In this document: positions 1-6,477 of the stretch, piece by piece
How positions within the stretch are numbered: position 1 is the first letter of the stretch
Layout of the letters: each line of letters starts with the position of its first letter
Assembly (NCBI GenBank): GCA_947462945.1
Contig: CANHTE010000058.1
Span: forward strand, 1-7,278
DNA: 7,278 nucleotides
Source of the DNA: Acetobacteraceae bacterium
GTDB lineage: Bacteria > Pseudomonadota > Alphaproteobacteria > Acetobacterales > Acetobacteraceae
Direction of reading: 5' to 3'
Position numbers and translations under genes: made by a program
Notes under the pieces: model-generated
Databases searched by the model: none
The model's input: the letters and a program-made list of their open reading frames with translations, nothing else
What the model was told of the DNA's origin: nothing

Positions 1-542
1 ACCTTGAGCGCCATCAGCAGCATCGGCACGTTCCAGGGGATGATGGCGCCCACCACGCCCAGCGGTTCCCGCACCGTCACGCTCAGCACATTGGGGGCGA
101 AGGGCACGCTCTCGCCCTTGAGTTCGGAGCCGAGGCCGCCGAAGAACTCGAACACATCGGCCACCACGCCGGCTTCCACGCGGCTTTCCGTGCGCAGAGC
201 CTTGCCGGTTTCCAGCGCGATCAGGCGGGCCAGCTCCTCCTGGTGCTCCTTCAGCAGGGCGGCGCATTGATACACCAGGGCGCCGCGCTTGCGGGCGGGG
301 ACCTTGGCCCATTCCTTCTGGGCGCGGGCGGCGTCACGCACCGCGGCGTCCACATCCTGGGCATCGCCCTCGGCGGCGCGGGCCACCTCAATGCCGGTGG
401 CGGGGTTCACCACGGCGAAGCTCTGGCCGCTGAGGGCCGGGACATAGCGGCCGCCGATGAAATGCAGGCCGGAGAGGGCCGTGGCCAGCTTCTGCTGATC
501 GAGGCAGGGGGCGACGGGGGTGGGGTGCGGCGTGTCGAGCAT
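1..542 (-). CDS. Aldehyde dehydrogenase family protein, N-terminal part (3' end beyond window)
   Basis: This is the first 180 codons of an NAD(P)+-dependent aldehyde dehydrogenase, which oxidises an aldehyde to a carboxylic acid in the cytosol; the substrate cannot be told from this part. Visible family hallmarks are the early segment FIGGRYVPALSG followed by FAVVNPATG, a helical stretch ending LIALETGKALRTES, and near the window edge EPLGVVGAIIPWNVP, where the PWN asparagine corresponds to the oxyanion-stabilising Asn of the family. The catalytic Glu and Cys would lie beyond the left edge. Two in-frame ATGs exist, at 551 and 542. GAGGA directly abuts the first with no spacer but lies nine bases before the second, so 542 is preferred; using 551 would add M-T-P. 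The gene is transcribed divergently from the polysaccharide genes. The family call is firm, but choosing among betaine, succinate-semialdehyde or general aldehyde dehydrogenases is not possible. Confidence 0.93.
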   Translation of the reverse strand, partial: MLDTPHPTPVAPCLDQQKLATALSGLHFIGGRYVPALSGQSFAVVNPATGIEVARAAEGDAQDVDAAVRDAARAQKEWAKVPARKRGALVYQCAALLKEHQEELARLIALETGKALRTESRVEAGVVADVFEFFGGLGSELKGESVPFAPNVLSVTVREPLGVVGAIIPWNVPMLLMALK

Positions 543-720
543 CGGGGTCATTCCTCAGGGCGTCGGAGGCCGGACCATGCGCCGGATGGTGGGAAGGGGG
601 CAAGTGGACAGAGCAGCTGCCCCATCGCCCTTGGCCAGGCCGGTCCCGGAATCACTGATCATTCCCGTCCAGGGCGGAACCTGCGGCTTGGTGTGCGAAC
701 ATGCTGCCTTGCACGGATGA

Positions 721-748
721 TTGCCAAAGACGGTTAATCCATTCTAAT
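721..748 (+). promoter_or_regulatory. Candidate sigma-70 promoter for the gene starting at 795
   Basis: TTGCCA (721-726) and TCTAAT (743-748) each match the sigma-70 consensus at five of six positions and are separated by 16 bases. They sit at the edge of a strikingly AT-rich patch (about 734-775) in an otherwise GC-rich spacer, 46 bases before the ATG at 795. The call rests only on pattern matching; no transcription start can be seen. Alternative -10 elements occur in the same patch (TATATA at 751-756). Confidence 0.4.
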
Positions 749-794
749 AATATATAGTCAAAGGAATTTAAAAGGTCGGGAGTCGTTCCGAGGA

Positions 795-1763
795 ATGAAA
801 AATTCGTTGGATTTGGGAACCAGCATGTGGTGGCCGCCCGGCGAGGCGGCGGCGCAGGATTTCGCGCAGTACTGCAAAGACCTCCCGCTTGACGTCTCGC
901 TGGCGCAATTCGACCAAGTGGCTGAAGCGTCCAGCCAGTTTGTCTCCGGCAACGCCATCGGCACCATCCTGAGGGATTATCTGGCGGATGTGATCGCGCG
1001 CCAGCAACCGGCTTCGCTGATCCGCCTCGGGGATGCGGATGGCAATGTTCTGCTGAACTGCCTTGGCGGCCGCTCGGCCCTGAATGAATATTGCCTTAAC
1101 AAGATATCGAGTATTTATTTCGGAAACAAGAAGTTGATGCTCGATGAGCATGCATTTTTCGCCCATACGGTGATCGAAGCCGTGCGCCACGCTGATGTGA
1201 TCGGCGCACCCGAGCGTTCGACTGTGGAAAGAAGCTTCACCACGGCTTACCCCGATCTGGATGTGCGCGGCATGTGCGGAATGCGGGGGGTTTACAATTA
1301 CGTTGCGGCGCACGCCGCGGAATTTCCGTTGGACGAGAAAATATGGACGTCCACCTGGTTCAGTCGCTCCCTCCTCCCCCATTATTTCAGCCTGCTGAAG
1401 GGGCAGAAATTCATCGGCCTGATCACCTGCTACGACGAGTTGGGCCCGTTGATCCAGGCGAGGACGGAAGCCTCGGAGGTCAGATCGCTGCTGGTGCCGA
1501 TGCAGGCCTCGATCGCCAATGTCCACCGCGATATCCGCCATTACCCCGAAGTCTTCCATGAGATCATGGGCAATATTGACCCGCCTTATCAGGGGGCGAT
1601 CTACATCGTGGCGGCAGGAATTTTGTCGAAGCCCTATTGTACCCGGATCAAGGAGCGTGGCGGCATCGCGATCGATGTGGGCAGCGTAGCCGATATTTGG
1701 ATGGGTACCGCTTCCCGGCCTGGAATGAGTCCCGAGATGATCGATACGTGGCGCCTTAAGTGA
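795..1763 (+). CDS. Putative GT-D-type glycosyltransferase (DUF1792-like), 322 aa
   Basis: This is probably a cytosolic glycosyltransferase acting on a surface polysaccharide or glycoconjugate; donor and acceptor are unknown. Features resembling the GT-D fold family are an early acidic motif after a beta strand (SLIRLGDADGN, residues 74-84), a HADVIGAP segment (132-139), a WFSRSLLPHYFSLLKGQKFIGLI stretch around 188-210, and a C-terminal strand-loop-helix (AIYIVAAGILSKPYCTRIKERGG, then IAIDVGSVADIWMG, ending near 304). The usual acidic motif in the family is closer to GDGE, so DAD here is a variant. No signal peptide or membrane segment is visible. GAGGA abuts the ATG at 795 with no spacer; GGGAG at 778-782 lies 12 bases away, and a second ATG at codon 11 (825) is an alternative start. 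A pyruvyl transferase gene follows 42 bases downstream, which supports a glycan role. I am confident it is a real gene, less so of the family. Confidence 0.7.
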   Translation: MKNSLDLGTSMWWPPGEAAAQDFAQYCKDLPLDVSLAQFDQVAEASSQFVSGNAIGTILRDYLADVIARQQPASLIRLGDADGNVLLNCLGGRSALNEYCLNKISSIYFGNKKLMLDEHAFFAHTVIEAVRHADVIGAPERSTVERSFTTAYPDLDVRGMCGMRGVYNYVAAHAAEFPLDEKIWTSTWFSRSLLPHYFSLLKGQKFIGLITCYDELGPLIQARTEASEVRSLLVPMQASIANVHRDIRHYPEVFHEIMGNIDPPYQGAIYIVAAGILSKPYCTRIKERGGIAIDVGSVADIWMGTASRPGMSPEMIDTWRLK

Positions 1764-1805
1764 GGTCTTCCGTCAGAGTTCCCGTAAAGTGAGGAGCGTA
1801 GTGAG

Positions 1806-2690
1806 ATGGATACTTCCGTCGTCGCACGATTTGAATTATTCAACCCTGCGCTCTCTGCATTATTCCAAGAATTGGAAGGAAAGAAAGTTTTTTTCTTACC
1901 AAATAACGGGAATGCGGGGGATTCGCTGATTGCAGCGGCAACTTACCAAGTTCTTTATTATCACAAAATCAAATATCAGATTTGCGATACTGAATCATTA
2001 ATTGAAATTTCCAATAAAGTAGTAATTTTAAGCGGAGGCGGAAATCTCGTCCCACTTTATTCGGGAATGGCAAAAAATCTTCGTGCACTGATCGGACGCG
2101 GTAATCGTATCATACTCCTACCGCATAGCATTCGCGGCCACGAAGATTTATTGCAGAGCCTTGGTCCAGAAGTAACCCTGTTTTGTCGTGAATTAGATTC
2201 TTATGAATATCTTTTAAAGTCTGCGATCAAGGCTCAAGTCGGACTTGGGCATGACCTTGCCTTATTTTTGGATGTTAACCTGCTGAGGATGAGCCCAGGC
2301 GTCGCAGAGGCCGCGCGGGTCCAATTTATTGAACGTTTGGCAGAGCATGCGACGCTCAGGCCCGAGGATATTGAAAATCATTCCATGCAGTGTATCAGGG
2401 GCGGTGCAGAAAGCACGTTTAAACCGAAGGGTCGAAATTACGATGTTTCCGTCATTTTCCGGACCGGCATTGCCCCGTTAGATGCTGAAATCGGCGCCTG
2501 GATGATGTTGGAATTCGCCAGATTGGCCGCCGAAATCACAACAAATCGCCTGCATATAGGTATCGCATCCATCCTTTGCGGCACGCCAACTCGCCTGTAC
2601 GACAATAAGTATGGGAAAATCTCCGCAGTTTACAATTTTAGTATTAAGGGTAACTTCAAAAATGTCGAAATGCTTGCGACGCCGACATAG
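1806..2690 (+). CDS. Polysaccharide pyruvyl transferase family protein, 294 aa
   Basis: Members of this family (CsaB, WcaK, ExoV type) transfer pyruvate from phosphoenolpyruvate to sugars of exopolysaccharide or cell-wall glycans as ketals; some relatives have other roles. Motifs in order are NNGNAGDSLI (33-42), VVILSGGGNLVP (72-83), RIILLPHSI (101-109), TLFCRELDSYEYL (124-136), GHDLALFLD (148-156), a C-terminal TTNRLHIGIAS (245-255) with the characteristic Arg-Leu-His, and RLYDNKYGKISAVY (263-276). It is cytosolic, with no signal peptide. The start is well supported: GAGGAG at 1791-1796, nine bases before ATG. At 294 residues it is at the short end for the family, and it stops soon after the DNKYGK block, so a slightly trimmed C-terminus is possible. 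Codon use is markedly AT-rich (many TTA, ATT, AAA, AAT), unlike the flanking genes, which suggests horizontal acquisition. It probably shares a transcript with the gene ending at 1763. Confidence 0.85.
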   Translation: MDTSVVARFELFNPALSALFQELEGKKVFFLPNNGNAGDSLIAAATYQVLYYHKIKYQICDTESLIEISNKVVILSGGGNLVPLYSGMAKNLRALIGRGNRIILLPHSIRGHEDLLQSLGPEVTLFCRELDSYEYLLKSAIKAQVGLGHDLALFLDVNLLRMSPGVAEAARVQFIERLAEHATLRPEDIENHSMQCIRGGAESTFKPKGRNYDVSVIFRTGIAPLDAEIGAWMMLEFARLAAEITTNRLHIGIASILCGTPTRLYDNKYGKISAVYNFSIKGNFKNVEMLATPT

Positions 2691-2761
2691 ATGCAGGCGA
2701 ACTGCAGCCCCCACGCGTTGAAGTCGCGTTATCGGGGTACGAGCATGGCGGCGCCCCCCTC

Positions 2762-3709
2762 TCACCCGCGGCCTGGCCGCCCCGCCGTCTGGCTCCACCC
2801 AATATACAGCCCCGCCCCCGCGATGATCGCGGCCCCCACCCAGGTCACCGCATCCGGGAATTCGCTGAACAACAGCCACCCCACCGCCACTGATCCCAGC
2901 AGCTGGAAATACTGGAAGGGTGAGAGCATATTGGCCGGCGCATAGCCAAAGGCTCGCGCCACGCAGTAATGCCCCAGCGCCCCCAGGATGGCGACGCCAC
3001 AGAACAGCCCGACATCCAGCATCGAGGCCGGCGCGATCCAGACGAAGGGCAGCACCAGGAACATCCCGAAGCCGCCCACAAAGGCCGAATACAGCGCCGA
3101 GGTCTCGGCCGAATCAATGCCGGCGATGCGCCGCGTCAGGATCTGGTAGACGCCATAGGCCGTGGCGCTGATCAGCACGAAGACCGAGGCCCAGTGGAAC
3201 AGCGCCGTTCCGGGGCGGATCACCACCAGCACCCCCACAAAGCCTACCAGCAGCGCCACCACGCGTGCGGGCGTCGTGCGTTCCTTCAGCATGGGCCAGG
3301 CCAGCAGCGCCACGATCAAGGGCGCCGCCAGGCTGATCGCCGCCGCCTTGGCGAGCGGGATGAAGCTGATCGCATAGAAGAAATTCAGGTTCGAGGTGAA
3401 CAGCATGGCCGAGCGGAACAATTGCAACCCCGGCCGCCGCGTGCGGAACAGCGCCAGCCCCATCCGCGGCATGAAGAGCGCCGAGAGAAACAGGATATGC
3501 CCAAAGGCCCGCGCCCAGCTGATCTGGAAGGAGGAGTAGTTCTGCCCCAGCAGCTTGGCAAAGCCGCCCATGACGGGAAACAGCAGCCCGGCCGTGAGCA
3601 TGAATAAAATGCCAAGAAGAATGCGCGGCGGCGGGGGGGAGGGGGACACAGCCCAAGCATGCGGCTGACGGTGCCGCGCGTCCAGCCGCGTCAATTCAAC
3701 ATTAACCAT
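2762..3709 (-). CDS. DMT superfamily (EamA/RhaT-like) inner-membrane transporter, 315 aa
   Basis: This is a predicted 10-helix carrier of the drug/metabolite transporter superfamily; members export amino acids, nucleobases or other small metabolites, and the substrate here is unknown. Hydrophobic segments form two EamA repeats, roughly residues 31-165 and 172-305. The first contains LLFPVMGGFAKLLG and AKAAAISLAAPLIVALLAWPMLKERTT. The second contains SATAYGVYQILTRRIAG, the matching GHYCVARAFGYAPANMLSPFQYFQLL, and WLLFSEFPDAVTWVGAAIIAGAGLYIGW. KERTT and SEFPD are the usual ends of the helices that close each repeat. The reading frame stays open further upstream, to 3835, but that extension overlaps the divergent gene, so ATG 3709 is chosen. 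No good Shine-Dalgarno precedes it, and a GTG at codon 21, just before the proline run SPSPPPPR, is an alternative. It converges on the pyruvyl transferase gene with 71 bases between stops. Confidence 0.88.
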   Translation of the reverse strand: MVNVELTRLDARHRQPHAWAVSPSPPPPRILLGILFMLTAGLLFPVMGGFAKLLGQNYSSFQISWARAFGHILFLSALFMPRMGLALFRTRRPGLQLFRSAMLFTSNLNFFYAISFIPLAKAAAISLAAPLIVALLAWPMLKERTTPARVVALLVGFVGVLVVIRPGTALFHWASVFVLISATAYGVYQILTRRIAGIDSAETSALYSAFVGGFGMFLVLPFVWIAPASMLDVGLFCGVAILGALGHYCVARAFGYAPANMLSPFQYFQLLGSVAVGWLLFSEFPDAVTWVGAAIIAGAGLYIGWSQTAGRPGRG

Positions 3710-3752
3710 TGCCGTTGTTCTTTGGCCTGATGAAGTTGGCCAGGAGTGTGTG

Positions 3753-4463
3753 ATGCGGCGCCGAGCGCTGATCGGTTCGACGCTGTGTCTCGCGGCACCC
3801 CCGGTGCATGCGCGGGGCGTGATCGAACTCGTCACCGCCGATGACCGCCCCTATGCCATCGCACGAGGGCCGGAGCCGGGCGTCGCCCTGACCCTCTCGG
3901 CCGAGTTGTTCCGCATGCTGGGCCTTCAGGTGGTCTTTCGCTTCCTGCCCTGGGCGGAGGCCGAGGCGCGGGCCGCAAGCGTCAACGGCCTCGCCATCGC
4001 TCCGATCGCCCGCACAGCCGCGCGGGAGGCACGCTTTCTTTGGGCCGTCGCCTTGTTCGATGACCCCAGTGGCTTCGCCGTCTTGCGAAATGAGCCGCCC
4101 GATACGCTGAGCGCAGCGCTCCCCCTCTCGCAGATCGCCGTGTTGTCCGGCAGCCCGCATGAGGCGTTTCTGCGCGCCAATGGGATGCAAAATCTCCTGC
4201 CCCTGGCGAACTCCCTCCAGGCCATGGCGGCGCTCCGGTCGGGTGACGCTTCGGCGTGGTTTTCCGGCTTGCCGAGGCTGCGCGCCCAGTTGGGCCAGGG
4301 TGCCAAATTCGGCCAGCCTGTCTTTGCCGAGCCAGCCTGGCTCGCGCTGCATGCCGGCACCAGGGATGTGCCGCTGGCCCCCCTTCGCGAGGCCCATGCT
4401 TCGCTGGAGGCTGATGGCAGCCTGCAAAAGATGTTGATGTATTTCACGGGGTCTCCTGCATGA
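3753..4463 (+). CDS. Periplasmic solute-binding-like protein (SBP_bac_3 type), 236 aa
   Basis: This is probably a secreted periplasmic binding protein. The N-terminus has arginines 2-4, a hydrophobic stretch (ALIGSTLCLAAP) and a likely signal peptidase I site after Ala20 (VHA|RG). The mature part follows the extracellular solute-binding family 3 pattern: a first strand with TADDRPYAI (about 28-36), VALTLSAELFRMLGLQVVFRFLPWAEAEARA (about 43-73), a short segment including IAPIARTAAREARFLWAVALFDDPSGFAVL, and a second-lobe strand IAVLSGS. The start is set by CAGGAG (3741-3746), six bases before ATG 3753; a GTG at 3750 is less well spaced. No ABC permease or ATPase gene is adjacent. Instead the stop overlaps the start of a GGDEF-EAL gene by ATGA, so the protein is more likely a ligand sensor for that partner than a transport component. 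Fold assignment is by motif pattern; the ligand is unknown. Confidence 0.75.
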   Translation: MRRRALIGSTLCLAAPPVHARGVIELVTADDRPYAIARGPEPGVALTLSAELFRMLGLQVVFRFLPWAEAEARAASVNGLAIAPIARTAAREARFLWAVALFDDPSGFAVLRNEPPDTLSAALPLSQIAVLSGSPHEAFLRANGMQNLLPLANSLQAMAALRSGDASAWFSGLPRLRAQLGQGAKFGQPVFAEPAWLALHAGTRDVPLAPLREAHASLEADGSLQKMLMYFTGSPA

Positions 4464-6400
4464 ACCCCATCCGCCGCGGCGCGCTGGATGCGCGTTTTGC
4501 CCTGGTGGCTGCCATTGCCCTCGTGCTGGCGGAACTCGCCTGCTCCTACCTGGTCACGCAGGGCATGTTGCGGCGCGAGTTGCTGCGCGCCCAGGACGCG
4601 GCCATCACGCAGACGGAACTGGTCACCACCGTTTCCGCCCCGGCCCTGCGCTTCAACCGCGCCGCCACCCTGGAGGCGACGCTGCTGCCCATCACGGCAC
4701 GCAACCCCGCCCTGATGGCGGCGCGGTTCGAGCACATGGACGGGCAGTTGGTCTATCAATGGACCAGGACCGACTTCGCGCTGGGCTCCACCTGGTGGCA
4801 GGCTGGCGCCGTGGCCGAGACGGCAGGGGCCACCATCATCTCGCGTTCGGTCATGGGCGGGGATGGCGCCATGGTGGGCCGGGTGAGCGTGGCCTGGGAT
4901 CAAAGGCCGATTATCGGTGAGGCCTCAAGCCAGTTCTGGATGGTCGGTGTATCCTCTGTCCTGGTCAGTCTGGGGCTGGCGGCGCTCGGGCTGCAGCTGG
5001 TCCGGCGCCGCCTGCGCCGCTTTCGTCTGGCCGAGGAAGCCACCAGGGACCTCGCGATGCGCGACCCGCTGACCGGGATCCGCAACCGGCGCGGCCTGAC
5101 CGAGGCCATGGAAAGCGCCGAATTTGCCGAGGCTTGGGCATCCGGCACGCCCATCATGCTCGCCTTGGCGGATCTGGATGGCTTCAAGCCCGTCAATGAC
5201 CTGCACGGCCACGCGGCCGGCGATGAATTGCTGACCCAGATTGCCCATCGGCTGGAGCTTGAGGTGGAGCGGCAGGGCATCGTCGCCCGCCTGGGCGGGG
5301 ACGAGTTCGCGCTGATGCTGCTGCTGGACCCAGCCGACCCGGATGGGGCGGCGGAGGATGCCGCCCGGCGCTTGATGGGGGTGGTGCGCGTGCCTTTCAC
5401 CATCCATCCCGACGGTGCCGGGGGTGGCGGCGGCACGGTGAAGGTGCGCGTGGGGATGAGCCTGGGCATCGCGCTTGCGCCGGAGGATGCGGAAGACGCG
5501 ACGGAGCTGATGCGCCGCGCTGATTCCGCGCTGTACCGGGCCAAGGCCGAGGGGCGCGGGCGGTTCCGTCGCTTCACCCCGGACATGGACCCGCGCCTGG
5601 GCAAACGGCGCGGCGCCATGCGGCTGGAGGCGGAGCTGCGCGAGGCGCTGGCCGAGAATATCCTGGTCTGCCATTACCAACCCATCCGCCGGCTGGCGAC
5701 GGGCCAGTTGCTCGGTTTTGAGGCGCTGGCGCGCTGGCCTCACCCAACTCGGGGCTTCGTCTCGCCGACCGAGTTCATCCCGATCGCCGAGGCCAATGGG
5801 CTGATTGTCCCCCTGACCGACCTGCTGCTGCGGCAAGCCTGCCGTGACGCAGCGACCTGGCCGGAGGGGGTGGGCCTGTCCTTCAATCTTTCGCCCTTGC
5901 ATCTTTCTGAGCCCGAATTGCCGCGCCAAGTGTCCCAGATTCTGGCCGAGGCGGGGCTGGCGCCCGAGCGGCTGCAACTGGAATTGACCGAGGGCGCCCT
6001 GCTGGGTGACCTGCGCAGCGGGCATGCCATGCTGTCCGAGTTGAAGGCGCTGGGCGTGCGTCTGGCGCTGGATGATTTTGGCACCGGCCATTCGGGATTG
6101 CGGGAATTGCAGGCGCTGCCCTTTGACGTGATCAAGGTGGATAACGGGTTTGTCCGCGCCATGGCGTCCGATTCAGGCGCACGCAAGATCGTGGCGGCCA
6201 TCATCGGGCTGGGAGAAAGCCTGGGCCTGCCTGTGGTGGCCGAGGGCATCGAAGAACAACTCGACATCGAGTTCCTGACCCGCCTTGGATGCGAGATGGG
6301 GCAGGGGTGGCTGTTGGGGCGCCCCATGCCGGCGCAGCAACTGGCAGCCCTGCTGCCCACCCAGTCACGCGGTCCCCTTCGGCGGCGGGACGCGGCCTAG
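4460..6400 (+). CDS. Membrane-bound GGDEF-EAL cyclic-di-GMP protein with CHASE8-like periplasmic region, 646 aa
   Basis: This is a dual-domain enzyme predicted to make and/or break cyclic-di-GMP at the inner membrane. Helix 1 (about 13-35) and helix 2 (about 160-181) flank a periplasmic domain of about 120 residues whose SAPALRFNRAATLEATLL and ARFEHMDGQLVYQW segments resemble CHASE8, as in YfiN. The cyclase domain (about 198-372) has DPLTG (202-206), DLDGFKPVND (238-247) and an intact GGDEF (279-283). The inhibitory RxxD site is missing: the RxxD positions hold Glu and Gly. A glycine run (321-325) lies in the following loop. The phosphodiesterase domain (about 388-635) keeps EAL (421-423), Asn476, Glu511, DDFGTG (538-543), Lys559, Glu595 and Gln615, so both activities look possible. 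The start codon overlaps the stop of the solute-binding gene (ATGA), implying translational coupling and joint function. The net direction of the enzyme cannot be told from sequence. Confidence 0.92.
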   Translation: MNPIRRGALDARFALVAAIALVLAELACSYLVTQGMLRRELLRAQDAAITQTELVTTVSAPALRFNRAATLEATLLPITARNPALMAARFEHMDGQLVYQWTRTDFALGSTWWQAGAVAETAGATIISRSVMGGDGAMVGRVSVAWDQRPIIGEASSQFWMVGVSSVLVSLGLAALGLQLVRRRLRRFRLAEEATRDLAMRDPLTGIRNRRGLTEAMESAEFAEAWASGTPIMLALADLDGFKPVNDLHGHAAGDELLTQIAHRLELEVERQGIVARLGGDEFALMLLLDPADPDGAAEDAARRLMGVVRVPFTIHPDGAGGGGGTVKVRVGMSLGIALAPEDAEDATELMRRADSALYRAKAEGRGRFRRFTPDMDPRLGKRRGAMRLEAELREALAENILVCHYQPIRRLATGQLLGFEALARWPHPTRGFVSPTEFIPIAEANGLIVPLTDLLLRQACRDAATWPEGVGLSFNLSPLHLSEPELPRQVSQILAEAGLAPERLQLELTEGALLGDLRSGHAMLSELKALGVRLALDDFGTGHSGLRELQALPFDVIKVDNGFVRAMASDSGARKIVAAIIGLGESLGLPVVAEGIEEQLDIEFLTRLGCEMGQGWLLGRPMPAQQLAALLPTQSRGPLRRRDAA

Positions 6401-6435
6401 GCCACGCTGCGTTCACATGCGTTCACTCCGCGTGG
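6394..6435. repeat. Compact palindrome, direct repeat and inverted repeat after the GGDEF-EAL gene
   Basis: Three elements are packed together. GGCCTAGGCC (6394-6403) is a perfect 10-bp palindrome that includes the stop codon. TGCGTTCACA (6408-6417) is followed at once by TGCGTTCACT (6418-6427), two tandem copies with one mismatch. CCACGC (6402-6407) and GCGTGG (6430-6435) form a 6-bp inverted repeat enclosing the direct repeats. There is no T-tract after it, so it is not a classical intrinsic terminator; an operator or a weak transcript-end structure are alternatives. Confidence 0.5.
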
Positions 6436-6453
6436 TCTAGCCATTGCTGAGAG

Positions 6454-6477
6454 GATGATTCGATGATTCGATGATTC
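6454..6477. repeat. Three perfect tandem copies of GATGATTC
   Basis: The 8-bp unit GATGATTC occurs three times without mismatch (6454-6461, 6462-6469, 6470-6477). It lies in the non-coding spacer, 217 bases before rplK, and is AT-richer than its surroundings. It may be a simple slippage repeat or part of the rplK promoter region. A weak TTGCTG (6444-6449) precedes it, but no good -10 hexamer follows at proper spacing. Confidence 0.8.

Noticed and set aside
243..737. Open frame of 164 codons on the plus strand
   Set aside because: It lies opposite the aldehyde dehydrogenase, whose frame shows clear family motifs; the plus-strand translation is low-complexity Gly/Ala-rich and matches nothing.
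768..1559. Open frame of 263 codons on the minus strand
   Set aside because: It is antisense to the GT-D-like gene; the translation is rich in Arg, Gln and His and lacks any domain pattern, as expected for a shadow frame in GC-rich DNA.
1888..1894. Run of seven T in the pyruvyl transferase gene as a programmed frameshift site
   Set aside because: The zero frame continues intact with family motifs on both sides, so no frameshift is needed.
2691..2761. Possible bidirectional terminator between convergent genes (ACGCG 2713-2717 with CGCGT 2725-2729)
   Set aside because: The stem is only five pairs and no T-tract follows on either strand.
3710..3835. N-terminal extension of the transporter (42 more codons)
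   Set aside because: It overlaps the divergent binding-protein gene and its ribosome binding site, and the translation is polar and unlike a transporter N-terminus.
4925..6091. Open frame of 388 codons on the minus strand
   Set aside because: It is antisense to the GGDEF-EAL gene, which carries all its catalytic motifs; the minus product is Gln/Arg/Gly-rich without recognisable domains.
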